DNA of 64,000 nucleotides from positions 1,178,001 through 1,242,000 of the forward strand of contig JADJWR010000003.1 in the NCBI GenBank assembly GCA_016716275.1, given 5' to 3'. Source of the stretch: Burkholderiales bacterium. Its GTDB lineage: Bacteria; Pseudomonadota; Gammaproteobacteria; Burkholderiales; Burkholderiaceae_F. Made by a program: the position numbers and the translations under genes. The notes under the pieces are model-generated. The model made no database searches. It was not told the DNA's origin and worked only from the letters and a program-made list of their open reading frames with translations. Each line of letters starts with the position of its first letter. Positions within the stretch are counted from its first letter, which is position 1. Of this stretch, positions 44,745 to 53,918 are shown piece by piece.

Positions 44745-46141
44745 GCCTGCTGCAGGCACTGGCCGCCGCGGTCGGCGAGGCGAACGTGCTGGCCGGCGAG
44801 GCCGCCGCGCCCTACCTCACCGACTGGCGCAAGCGCTACGTCGGCCGCGCGCAGGCGGTGGTGCGGCCGGCGAGCACCGCTGAAGTTGCCGCGGCCGTGC
44901 GTGCCTGCGCCCAGGCACGCACGCCGATGGTGCCGCAGGGCGGCAACACCGGGCTGGTCGGCGGCGGCACGCCGGACGCCTCGGGCGACGCCGTCATCAT
45001 CAGCCTGCAGCGGATGAAGCGCCTGCGGGCGATCGACGTTGCCAACGACACCATCACGGTAGAGGCGGGCTGCGTGCTGCAGCAGGTGCAGCAGGCCGCG
45101 CGTGAGCGCGGACGGCTGTTTCCGCTCAGTCTCGCCGCCGAGGGCAGCGCGACGATCGGCGGCAACCTCGCCACCAACGCCGGCGGCGTGCAGGTGCTGC
45201 GCTACGGCAACGCGCGCGACCTCGCGCTCGGGCTGGAAGTGGTGCTGGCGAGCGGCGAGATCTGGGACGGCCTGCGCGGGCTGCGCAAGGACAACACCGG
45301 CTACGACCTGAAGCACCTGTTCATCGGCGCCGAGGGAACGCTCGGCGTGATCACGGCGGCGACGCTGAAGCTGTATCCGCTGCCGGCAGCGCAGTCGACG
45401 GCGCTGGCCGCAGTGCCGTCGCTCGCCGCCGCGACGCGCCTGCTCGAGCGCGCACGCGGCGCCGCCGGCGCGGCGCTGACCGCCTTCGAGGTGATGGGAC
45501 GCATCACGCTGCAGAATGCGGTCGAGGCCCTGCCGGGGCTGCGCGCGCCGCTGCCGCTGGCGCATCCGTGGTACGCGCTGCTCGAGCTTTCCGACGCCGA
45601 AGGCGAGCAGCACGCCACCGCGTCGTTCGAGCGGCTGCTGGCCGAGGCGATGGCAGCCGGCGAGATCGTCGACGCGGCAGTGGCCCGTTCGATCGCCGAG
45701 GCGCGGGCCCTGTGGGCGCTGCGCGAGGGAATTCCCGAGGCGCACGCCAGGCGCGGCGGCAACGTCAAGCACGACATCTCGCTGCCGGTGTCGTCGATCG
45801 CCGAGTTCGTTGAGTCGACCAATGCCGCCCTGCGCAGCCGCTTCGACTGGATCGAGCCGATCGTCTTCGGCCACCTCGGCGACGGCAACCTGCACTACAA
45901 CATGGGCACGGTGCCGGGCACGCCGATCGACGTCGCCTTCGCGCACGAGCAGGAGATCAACGACCTGGTCAACGACGCGGTTGCCGCCCGCGGCGGATCG
46001 ATCAGCGCCGAGCACGGCCTCGGCCAGCTGAAGCGACAGGCGATCACCCGCTACAAGGGTGCGCTCGAGCTCGAGCTGATGCGGCGGATCAAGGCGGCGC
46101 TCGATCCGCTCGGGCTGATGAACCCGGGCAAGGTGATCTGA
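44741..46141 (+). CDS. FAD-binding oxidase, GlcD / D-2-hydroxyacid dehydrogenase type
   Basis: A 466-residue flavoenzyme of the VAO/PCMH family. VVRPASTAEVAAAVRACAQ opens the FAD domain, VPQGGNTGLVGGG and GSATIGGNLATNAGG are FAD pyrophosphate motifs, and FGHLGDGNLHYNM and SAEHGLGQLKR in the C-terminal domain are the substrate and metal site. The family oxidises D-lactate, glycolate or D-2-hydroxyglutarate; the substrate cannot be settled from sequence. Cotranscribed with wrbA and DUF2069. Confidence 0.9.
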
Positions 46142-46211
46142 GCCGCATCGGCAGCCGCGGCCGGCACGCTAATCCGCTCGGCGCAAGCGGAAGATTCACG
46201 GCGCCGACCCC

Positions 46212-46240
46212 TTGGGTTCGCTGCCGACGCTGGGTAGACT
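46212..46240 (+). promoter_or_regulatory. Sigma-70-like promoter for the DUF4124 pair
   Basis: TTGGGT at 46212-46217 and TAGACT at 46235-46240 are separated by 17 bases, a good spacing. They match the consensus at three and four of six positions. The first DUF4124 gene starts 24 bases after the -10 box. Confidence 0.45.
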
Positions 46241-46263
46241 GGCCTTCACTACGGGACTGCACC

Positions 46264-46722
46264 ATGCGCCTTCCCACCGCCACCCTCGCCTGCCTCGTTG
46301 TGCTCGTCGCCGGGCACGCGCGCGACGCCGCGGCGATCGTCCGCTGCGAGTCCGCCGACGGCAAGGTCACCTACTCGAACAGCGACTGCCCGCCGAACAC
46401 CAAGGCGGTCCGCAGCATCGACCTGTCGCCGCCCGTCGAGGTGCACGAGCGCGAACGACCGTCCGCCAAGGGTGCGGCGGCGCGTGCGCCGGCCAGGGTC
46501 GAGCCGTCGCGGGCGCGCCCTGCCGACAATCCGGCACAGGTCGACGAGGAACTGAACGCCCAGCTCGCCGAGCAGCGGCGCGCCTGCGAGGCACGTGCCC
46601 GCGAGATGCAGCGGCTGCACGACGACGTCAACGCCGCTGCGCCGGACAACCGCGCCTCGGCCGAGCTGGCGCTGCGGCGCGCCCAGGATGACTACAAGGC
46701 GCTCTGTCCGAGACAGCGATGA
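46264..46722 (+). CDS. DUF4124 domain exported protein (copy 1)
   Basis: A 152-residue exported protein. Signal peptide (LPTATLACLVVLVAGHARDA), then the DUF4124 core IVRCESADGKVTYSNSDCPP with a disulfide-type Cys pair. A charged linker follows, then a coiled-coil with more Cys (RRACEARAREMQRLHDDV). DUF4124 proteins are common in betaproteobacteria and have no known function. Its stop overlaps the ATG of a second DUF4124 gene (ATGA), so the two paralogs are coupled. Confidence 0.87.
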   Translation: MRLPTATLACLVVLVAGHARDAAAIVRCESADGKVTYSNSDCPPNTKAVRSIDLSPPVEVHERERPSAKGAAARAPARVEPSRARPADNPAQVDEELNAQLAEQRRACEARAREMQRLHDDVNAAAPDNRASAELALRRAQDDYKALCPRQR

Positions 46723-47172
46723 GGCGCGTTGCCCTGCTCGTCGCCGCACTGCTGGCATCAGCGTCGTGGTCATCGCTGGCGCAGGAGGTGCGACGCTGCG
46801 AAGGCGCCGACGGCAGGGTCAGCTATGCCGACGGCGCCTGCCCGCCCGGGACCGCTGCGGTGCGGACGCTGCCGCCGGCCGCCGTGCCGAACGATGGCGA
46901 GCGCGCCGCCGCACAGCGGCGCGCCGAGCAGGACCTGCGACAGATCGCGCAGATCGAGCGCGCGCGCCAGGCCGACGAGGAGCGTGCAGCCCGCCAGCAG
47001 CAGCAGTCGCTCGCCCAGGCCCGCAAGCTGGAGAACCACTGCCGGCGGCTGCAGACTCGCCTCGATGCAGCGAAGGAAGAACTTGACGGGGCCAGCCGCG
47101 CCAGACAACGCACCCAAGGGGAGCGTCGCCTCAGGCGTGCCGAGGATCTGTACGTCGCCGACTGCGGTCCGC

Positions 47173-47183
<11 letters not shown>
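46719..47183 (+). CDS. DUF4124 domain exported protein (copy 2)
   Basis: A 154-residue paralog of the preceding protein. Signal peptide ALLVAALLASASWSSLAQ, DUF4124 core VRRCEGADGRVSYADGACPP, then a Gln/Glu/Arg-rich coiled-coil and two C-terminal Cys. The two proteins share the same plan but differ in most linker residues, so the duplication is old. Its 3' end overlaps the convergent dusA by 11 bases. Confidence 0.87.
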
Positions 47184-48189
<1,006 letters not shown>

Positions 48190-48277
48190 GGGCGTTAGAC
48201 TCGCTGCAAAAGGGGGACAGGGCGCGGCACCTGCGCGAGTCGGCCGGTTCGACAGGCCGCACCACAGAGGAGCAATT

Positions 48278-48955
48278 ATGCGACGAGACGATCATCACGC
48301 GCCGCAAGCCGGTGTCGCGCGCGCCGAGCTTTCCGAACTGCCGCCTGCGGCCGGGCAGCCCGAGCGGTCCGTCTCCGGCGGGCTGCAGACGTGGCGCGAG
48401 CGGCTCGCCTTCCTGCGCGGTTTCGTCGCCCATCCGGGGCAGGTCGGCTCGGTGATCCCCAGCTCGCACGTGCTCGAGCAGCGGCTGGTGCGCAGCGCGC
48501 GCCTGCTGCGCGCCCGCTGCGTGGTCGAGCTCGGACCGGGCACCGGCGGCACGACACGCGCCTTCCTGCGCGCGATGCCGGCGAACGCGCAGCTGCTGGC
48601 GATCGAGCTGAACGAGCAGTTCGCCGCCCGGCTGCGCACGTCGATCCGGGACCCGCGCCTGACCGTCGTCAACGGCAGTGCCGAGTCGATCGACCGCTTT
48701 CTCGCCGACCATGGCCTGCCGGCGCCCGATGCGGTGCTCTCCGGCATCCCGTTTTCCACCATGCCGCGCGAGGTCGCCGACCGAATCGCGGCGGAGATCG
48801 CGCGCGTGCTGGCGCCGGGCGGGCGCTTCGTCGCCTACCAGGTGCGCGCCCACGTGGCCGATTACGCGTCGCGCTATCTGGGCAAGGCGCGCAAGGAATG
48901 GGAACTGGTCAACATCCCGCCGGTGCGCGTGTTCACCTGGACCAGCGGCAGCTGA
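48278..48955 (+). CDS. PmtA/KsgA-like SAM methyltransferase (phospholipid N-methyltransferase type)
   Basis: A 225-residue methyltransferase. GFVAHPGQVGSVIPSSHVL is the family N-terminal motif, VVELGPGTGGTTRAFL the SAM loop (residues about 82-97), and VLSGIPFSTMPREVAD resembles the motif IV of RsmA/PmtA proteins. Phosphatidylethanolamine N-methylation is the likely role, but the substrate is not proven. AGAGGAGC lies well placed before the ATG. Confidence 0.85.
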   Translation: MRRDDHHAPQAGVARAELSELPPAAGQPERSVSGGLQTWRERLAFLRGFVAHPGQVGSVIPSSHVLEQRLVRSARLLRARCVVELGPGTGGTTRAFLRAMPANAQLLAIELNEQFAARLRTSIRDPRLTVVNGSAESIDRFLADHGLPAPDAVLSGIPFSTMPREVADRIAAEIARVLAPGGRFVAYQVRAHVADYASRYLGKARKEWELVNIPPVRVFTWTSGS

Positions 48956-48982
48956 CGACAGGCCCACGCCGCCCGGCAGCGG

Positions 48983-49207
48983 CTACTCGATGCCGATCAG
49001 CCACTGGATCACCTGCTTGGCGACGAAGCCGAGGATGCCGAAGGCCAGCACGAAGAACAGGATGAAGGTGCCGAAGCGGCCCGCCTTCGAGTCGCGCGCC
49101 AGCCTGTAGATGATGAACAGCATGAAGGCGATGAAGAAACCGACGCCCCAGGTCATGCCGAATTCGGCGACCTGAGCCTCGGTCAGGCCGAAGGCCGAGG
49201 ATTCCAT
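48983..49207 (-). CDS. DUF2788 small membrane protein
   Basis: A 74-residue protein with two membrane segments (WGVGFFIAFMLFIIYRLARD and GTFILFFVLAFGILGFVAKQ). The start MESSAFGLTEAQVAEFGMTW is typical of DUF2788. Function unknown. It lies eight bases downstream of the DUF2189 gene on the same strand. Confidence 0.8.
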   Translation of the reverse strand: MESSAFGLTEAQVAEFGMTWGVGFFIAFMLFIIYRLARDSKAGRFGTFILFFVLAFGILGFVAKQVIQWLIGIE

Positions 49208-49215
49208 CGCCGGCT

Positions 49216-50001
49216 TCACTGACGCGGCGGCAGCCGCTCCACGTCGAGCACGTCGCGATAGGCGTGCCAGCTTGCGTGGCCGATCACCGGCACGGCGAAG
49301 ACGAAGCCGATCATCAGCGTCGCCATCGAAGCCGCGGTGGCCAGCATGATCAGCGCCGCCCACAGCGCCATCGGTGCAGGGTTGTCGCCAACCGCGCGCA
49401 CGCTGGCCAGCAGCGCGGTGCGCAGGCCGACCCGGCGGTCGAGCAGCAGCGGTGCCGAGACCACGGTCAGCGAGAACACCAGCGCCGCGCCGAGCCCGCC
49501 GGCCACCAGCCAGAGGAAGAACAGCCAGCCGCCCTGCCCGTCGACCACGTAGCGGAGAAAGCGCAGCGGCGAATCGAGCGGCACGGCGACGAACAGTTCG
49601 AACAGCAGCGCCGAGATCAGCACCCACGCCGTGGCGGCGACGAACAGCAGCGACCCGAGCGCCACCAGCGGCCGGGTGCCGCGCCGCCAGGCGCCGATCG
49701 CATCTGCGAGCCGTGGCCGCTTGCCGGCGGCAACCAGGCGGCTGAGCTCGTACAGGCCGGTACACAGGATCGGCCCGACCAGCAGGAAGCCGGTCAGTGC
49801 GCCCGGCATCAAGGGCAGCGCCTGCAGCGTCAGCGCCAGCACGGCAAGACCGCCGACGGCGACGATCAGCCCGTGCAGCAGGCTCGGGCCGAAGCAGGTA
49901 TGCAGGTCTCGCCAGCCCTGTTGCAGCCAGAAAAACGGCCGCGTCAGCGCAATCTCGCGCACGGCCGGCTGCGGCGCCTCCGGCGACTTCGCAGTGCTCA
50001 T
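49216..50001 (-). CDS. DUF2189 integral membrane protein
   Basis: A 261-residue inner-membrane protein with about six membrane segments. PFFWLQQGWRDLHTCFGPSL, GFLLVGPILCTGLYELSRL and the C-terminal MIGFVFAVPVIGHASWHAYR are DUF2189 signatures. The family is annotated by similarity to oxidase subunits but its role is unknown. ATG at 50001 is preferred over 50067. It probably forms a two-gene unit with DUF2788. Confidence 0.85.
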   Translation of the reverse strand: MSTAKSPEAPQPAVREIALTRPFFWLQQGWRDLHTCFGPSLLHGLIVAVGGLAVLALTLQALPLMPGALTGFLLVGPILCTGLYELSRLVAAGKRPRLADAIGAWRRGTRPLVALGSLLFVAATAWVLISALLFELFVAVPLDSPLRFLRYVVDGQGGWLFFLWLVAGGLGAALVFSLTVVSAPLLLDRRVGLRTALLASVRAVGDNPAPMALWAALIMLATAASMATLMIGFVFAVPVIGHASWHAYRDVLDVERLPPRQ

Positions 50002-50120
50002 GCGCGCATTATCGCGGAGCGTCGGCCACGAATCGGCCGATGCCCGCCGCCGCCTCATACCGACCACGGCGATTCGGCGCCGCCGGCCAGCGCAGCGTCA
50101 GGCCACTGCAGCGCGGCTGC

Positions 50121-51200
50121 TCAGGACGGCAGGAAGTCGACCGGCCAGGTGACGGTCATCGCCTCGACATCCTTGGCGCCGAAGTCGAACTGGCGGATGC
50201 GCGCCAGCAGCTTGCCCTCGAGTTCCGCCGCCTTCAGCTCGCTCGACACCAGGCGCAGGTCGGTGATCGCCCCGCTCGGCGCGATCTTCAGCTCGAGGAC
50301 GACCTTGCCCTGCAGCGTCGGATCCTCGCGCAGGGCGCGGTTGTACAGCGCGTAGATCGCCCCCTTGTTGCGCTCGAAGACCAGTCGGATCTCCTCGATC
50401 GAGCGCGACGCCTTGCCGCTGGCGCCGCGCTGCACCGCGCCGCCCGCGCCCTTGCCGCCGCCTGCCCCGCTTCCCGCGACCGCACCGCCGCCGCCGTAGC
50501 CGCCTCCTCCGCCGCCGCCGGCCACGCCCTCCACGAGCGTCGTGGCGCGGCCGGCAAGTCCGCCGCCACCGGTGTCGCGGCTGTATGCCGCCGAATTGAT
50601 GCCGCCGCTGCCGCGGGTGGCGTTCGACGTGATCAGCGCGCGCGTCGGAATTCCCTGCTCGAAACCGGCGCCTACACCGGGCCCGGTGCCGGTGCCCACA
50701 CCGGGCCCCGGCTTGATGTCCTTCTTCAACTGCACGGCGACCGGCGCGCCGCGGATCTCGGCCAGTTCGTTGGCCATGGCGAGCAACCCGACGCCGGCCG
50801 CCTTTCGACGCGCTTCGCCGACTTCGCCCGGCGGCTTGTTCGGCTGCGGCCGCCGCGCTTCGGGCACCGGCACCTTGGCCGGTTCGGCCTTGCTGGGCTC
50901 GAGCTTCGGCGCGTCGGACTTGCGGTCATCCGCGTCGGCGGGCTTCGACTTCGTCTCGGCAGGCCGGGGAAGCGTTGCCTGCGGCAGCGGGCGATCGAGC
51001 AGCAGCTTCGCCATCGGCGGCGGCAGTTCCTGCGGCTTGCTGCGGTCGGGCTCACGCACCGGCAGCCAGGGCATGGCCAGCGCGATCGCCAGCGAGATGC
51101 CCAGCGTGCGCGCCAGGATGCGGCGGAAGCGCTCCTCGTCCGCGCGGTAGCCCGACCACGGCAGCACACCGGGCGGAAAGGCGATGGCAACGCTCATCAT
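50121..51200 (-). CDS. AgmX/PglI C-terminal domain TonB-like protein
   Basis: A 359-residue energy-transducing rod. It has a cytoplasmic N-terminus, a membrane helix (LARTLGISLAIALAMPWLP, residues about 29-47), a long Pro/Lys-rich periplasmic part and a glycine-rich low-complexity segment near residues 225-260. The C-terminal domain (IRLVFERNKGAIYALYNRAL then GKVVLELKIAPSGAITDLRL) is the AgmX/PglI fold related to TonB. In Myxococcus, AgmX and PglI belong to the Glt gliding machine. It overlaps the upstream TolR gene (ATGA) and ends the operon. Confidence 0.85.
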   Translation of the reverse strand: MMSVAIAFPPGVLPWSGYRADEERFRRILARTLGISLAIALAMPWLPVREPDRSKPQELPPPMAKLLLDRPLPQATLPRPAETKSKPADADDRKSDAPKLEPSKAEPAKVPVPEARRPQPNKPPGEVGEARRKAAGVGLLAMANELAEIRGAPVAVQLKKDIKPGPGVGTGTGPGVGAGFEQGIPTRALITSNATRGSGGINSAAYSRDTGGGGLAGRATTLVEGVAGGGGGGGYGGGGAVAGSGAGGGKGAGGAVQRGASGKASRSIEEIRLVFERNKGAIYALYNRALREDPTLQGKVVLELKIAPSGAITDLRLVSSELKAAELEGKLLARIRQFDFGAKDVEAMTVTWPVDFLPS

Positions 51201-51688
51201 GAATCCCGTCGCTGCACGGCGAACGCCACGTCGCTGAACCCGGCCCGCGCGCAGGTCACCATCACCCGGCGCAGCAGGCGATAGGGAATGTCCTTGTCAC
51301 CCATGATCGTGATGGCGCGCGCCTCGTCGGCCTTGTCCTGCTGCACCACGCGACGGCCGGCGAGCAGGTCGAGTTCAGCCTTCAGCGGCGCGATCACTTC
51401 GTCGTCCGAGCGCAGCACGTCGGCCACCGCGGCGACCCGTCGCCCGTCGACGATGAGGTCGGCGTCGTTGACCACCACCACCAGCGTCTCCATCGGTGCC
51501 TTTTCCGCGCTCGACAGCGGCAGAGAAACGGCCTTCGAACTGGGCAGCGCCTGCACCTCGGCCATGTTCGACAGCAGGAAGAAGATCAGGATGGTGAAGA
51601 TGTCGATCAGCGCGACCAGGTTCAGGTCGACGCTCGAATGATTGCGCTCGCGCCGTTCGGCGCGTTTCTCGAGTGGGGATCCGTTCAT
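51197..51688 (-). CDS. ExbD/TolR-family protein with conserved membrane Asp
   Basis: A 163-residue proton-channel subunit. One membrane helix (LVALIDIFTILIFFLLSN) carries Asp29, the proton-binding residue of the family. The periplasmic domain has MGDKDIPYRLLRRVMVTCAR, as in ExbD/TolR. With TolQ and the second TolR it should form a PMF-driven stator. Both its ends overlap neighbours by four bases. Confidence 0.92.
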   Translation of the reverse strand: MNGSPLEKRAERRERNHSSVDLNLVALIDIFTILIFFLLSNMAEVQALPSSKAVSLPLSSAEKAPMETLVVVVNDADLIVDGRRVAAVADVLRSDDEVIAPLKAELDLLAGRRVVQQDKADEARAITIMGDKDIPYRLLRRVMVTCARAGFSDVAFAVQRRDS

Positions 51689-52185
51689 AGCCCGGCCTGC
51701 CGCGTGCGGACCGGCGCATCGCCGATCGAGATGGCGGGGAAGTAATCGACGGCCACCAGCCGGCTCACCTGCATCTGCCGGCCGGCGCGAACCTGGTCCA
51801 TCACCTGCACCAGCACGTCGTACGAGGTGTTCGGCTCGGCCAGCACGGTGGCGGCGGTCTGCTGCGGGAAGCGTTGCTTGAGCTGCGCCATCAGCGCGCC
51901 GAGCGCCGCGACGTCGTGACCGCCGCCGCCGGCCGGAATGCGCTCGATCAGCCCGCCGATGCGGTCGCCCACCTCGAGCGCCTCGGCGCGGATCACCACC
52001 TCGAGCTGCAGCTCGCCGGTCAGCTTCTCCACTGCCGACGATTGCGCCGGCAGCGTCAGGTCCATCACCGCCAGCCGCGTGAAGACCGCGGTCGAAAGCA
52101 GGAACGGCACCAGCACGATGATCAGGTTGATGAAGGCCGACACTTCGAGTGCGGCCGGGTGCTTACGCAATCGTCGCCTGCGCAT
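51685..52185 (-). CDS. ExbD/TolR-like protein with Asn at the usual Asp position
   Basis: A 166-residue ExbD/TolR-like protein. The helix SAFINLIIVLVPFLLSTAVF aligns with TolR but has Asn20 in place of the Asp that normally carries protons. The periplasmic domain (NTSYDVLVQVMDQVRAG) keeps the family fold. Such a subunit could assemble into the stator without transferring protons. It is placed between tolQ and the Asp-containing tolR in the operon. Confidence 0.88.
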   Translation of the reverse strand: MRRRRLRKHPAALEVSAFINLIIVLVPFLLSTAVFTRLAVMDLTLPAQSSAVEKLTGELQLEVVIRAEALEVGDRIGGLIERIPAGGGGHDVAALGALMAQLKQRFPQQTAATVLAEPNTSYDVLVQVMDQVRAGRQMQVSRLVAVDYFPAISIGDAPVRTRQAGL

Positions 52186-52235
52186 GACTCATCCTCCTCG
52201 GCAGCAGTGGCCCCGCCGCCAGCCCCGATTGCTCG

Positions 52236-52892
52236 TCACTCGGCGCCGCGGACGGCGTCGGCCGAGCCGCGATGGACCAGGTTGAGGAAGCTGATCTTGG
52301 CTGCCTCCAGGCTGTCGACGATCTCCGTCGTGCGCGCCTGCAGGAAGGCGTGGATAAGCAGGAACGGGATCGCCACCATCAGCGCGAAGGCGGTGTTGTT
52401 CATGGCGATCGAGATGCTGGCCGACAGCAGCTCGGCCTTCTCGGCCGGGTTGACCTGTGCCACCGCCGTGAAGGCCTTGATCAGGCCGATGATCGTGCCG
52501 AGCAGTCCCACCAGCGTCACCACGTTGGCGAAGGTGGCGATGTAATGGGTGCGCTTCTCCAGGCGAGGAATGATCTCCATCATCCCTTCCTCCATCGCCG
52601 CGTCGACGTCCTCGCGCCGCCGCGCCGACTGCATCCGCGTCAGGCCGTTGTGCACTATCAGGCCGATGGCCGAATCGCGCCGGGCGGTGACGCCGTGCGC
52701 CTCCTTGAACTGGCCGCTCTTCAGCATCGGCAGGATGCTGTCCCAGCTGCGGCGGTTCTGCTGCCGCGCGCGCTGCAGGAAGACGAAGCGCTCGATGGCG
52801 ATCGCCACGCCGAGGGCCAGGATGGCGATGCTCACGTAGATGAACATGCCGCTGTCCTGGAAGAACTTGATCACCGTGTCCAACGTACTCAT
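52236..52892 (-). CDS. MotA/TolQ/ExbB proton channel protein
   Basis: A 218-residue inner-membrane protein with three membrane helices (MFIYVSIAILALGVAIAIER, NVVTLVGLLGTIIGLIKAFT, AFALMVAIPFLLIHAFLQAR). The signature VGLLGTIIGLIKAF with conserved small residues and Thr is typical of TolQ/ExbB. GGAGGTGC precedes the ATG at 52892, chosen over the longer frame. It pairs with the two TolR-like genes downstream. Confidence 0.93.
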   Translation of the reverse strand: MSTLDTVIKFFQDSGMFIYVSIAILALGVAIAIERFVFLQRARQQNRRSWDSILPMLKSGQFKEAHGVTARRDSAIGLIVHNGLTRMQSARRREDVDAAMEEGMMEIIPRLEKRTHYIATFANVVTLVGLLGTIIGLIKAFTAVAQVNPAEKAELLSASISIAMNNTAFALMVAIPFLLIHAFLQARTTEIVDSLEAAKISFLNLVHRGSADAVRGAE

Positions 52893-52935
52893 GAATGCAC
52901 CTCCGGGTTCAGGGTGGGTCGTGCGATAGATGGAA

Positions 52936-53226
52936 TCACTTGCGCGGCGGCGGCGCCGCCACATCGGCCCGGCGCAGCTGCGTGTCGTAGCGCAGTTGGC
53001 GTCGGAAGACGTCGCGATCGATCGGCGCCAGCACCTCGTCGAGCAGGCTTCCCGGCGGCCGCGGATCGAACTCGCCGGGCAGCGGCTTCTTCCACGGCAC
53101 GATGTAGGTCACCTTCGGCAGTTCGCGATTGCCGATGATCTGCGTGCGGTCGATGTCGGCGCGATCCTGTGCGGCGGCGCTCGTGCAGATCGTCGCCAGC
53201 GCAAGAGCCGTGTGCAGGCGATTCAT
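52936..53226 (-). CDS. Small exported protein of the Glt-like operon
   Basis: A 96-residue protein with signal peptide (LHTALALATICTSAAAQ). The mature part contains IIGNRELPKVTYIVPWKKPL and ends in a Pro/Arg-rich tail (ADVAAPPPRK). I do not recognise a family. Its ATG overlaps the stop of the TPR lipoprotein gene (ATGA), so it is an integral part of the operon. A periplasmic accessory role is inferred from position only. Confidence 0.75.
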   Translation of the reverse strand: MNRLHTALALATICTSAAAQDRADIDRTQIIGNRELPKVTYIVPWKKPLPGEFDPRPPGSLLDEVLAPIDRDVFRRQLRYDTQLRRADVAAPPPRK

Positions 53227-53918
53227 GGCCGCTCCTTGATGCCCGCCAGCTGCGCCGGCCCCTTGCGGTTCCTGATTTCGGCCACCCACTTGCGCACCTT
53301 CTCGTCGCCGTCGGGCGCCAGCGCGAGGTAGCGCTCGTAGGTAGCGAGCGCGCTGCGGCTGTCCCACAGGTAAAGGTCGAGCAGGATGCCCAGGTTCAGC
53401 AGCGGCGCCGGGTAGCCGGGCGCGAGCTCGATCGCCTTCTCGTACGCCCGCTGGGCATCGGAGAAGCGGCCGAGCTCGCGATAGACGATGCCGAGCTGGT
53501 TGAAGTAGACGGCCTGCTGAGGGCTGGCCTGCACGGCGCGCTCGAGCTGCGTCGCGGCCTGCTCGAGCTTGCCGGCGCGGCGGTAGATCAGCCCGAGGTT
53601 GGCGTACGGTCCGCCCAGCTCGGGGTTCGACTTCGTCAGCGCGATGAACTCCTGCTCCGCTTCTTCGTGGCGCCCAGCGGCAAGCGCGGCGACCGCCCGC
53701 TCGAACGCCAGCCGGACCTGCGCGGGAATTTCGGCCTTGGTCGCCGGCGCAGCGGTCGGTGTGCCTGCCGCCTGCGCGGCGGCGGTCGGCGCGGCGGCCG
53801 GTGTCAACGATGCCGGCGCAGCCTCGGACGGCGCCGGCGGCGGCGTCGCACAGCCGCCGGCGGCCAGGCACAGCACGGCCGTCAGCACACGGCAGCGGAT
53901 CCGCTCAGCGAATCGCAT
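53223..53918 (-). CDS. TPR lipoprotein
   Basis: A 231-residue lipoprotein. Lipobox LAAGGC with Cys23 is followed by a Pro/Ala linker and four TPR-like repeats (GGPYANLGLIYRRAGKLEQA, AVYFNQLGIVYRELGRFSDA and neighbours). It is likely outer-membrane anchored in the periplasm as a scaffold, in the manner of GltE/PilF-type TPR lipoproteins. Its start overlaps the large TPR gene by 14 bases. Confidence 0.87.
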   Translation of the reverse strand: MRFAERIRCRVLTAVLCLAAGGCATPPPAPSEAAPASLTPAAAPTAAAQAAGTPTAAPATKAEIPAQVRLAFERAVAALAAGRHEEAEQEFIALTKSNPELGGPYANLGLIYRRAGKLEQAATQLERAVQASPQQAVYFNQLGIVYRELGRFSDAQRAYEKAIELAPGYPAPLLNLGILLDLYLWDSRSALATYERYLALAPDGDEKVRKWVAEIRNRKGPAQLAGIKERP

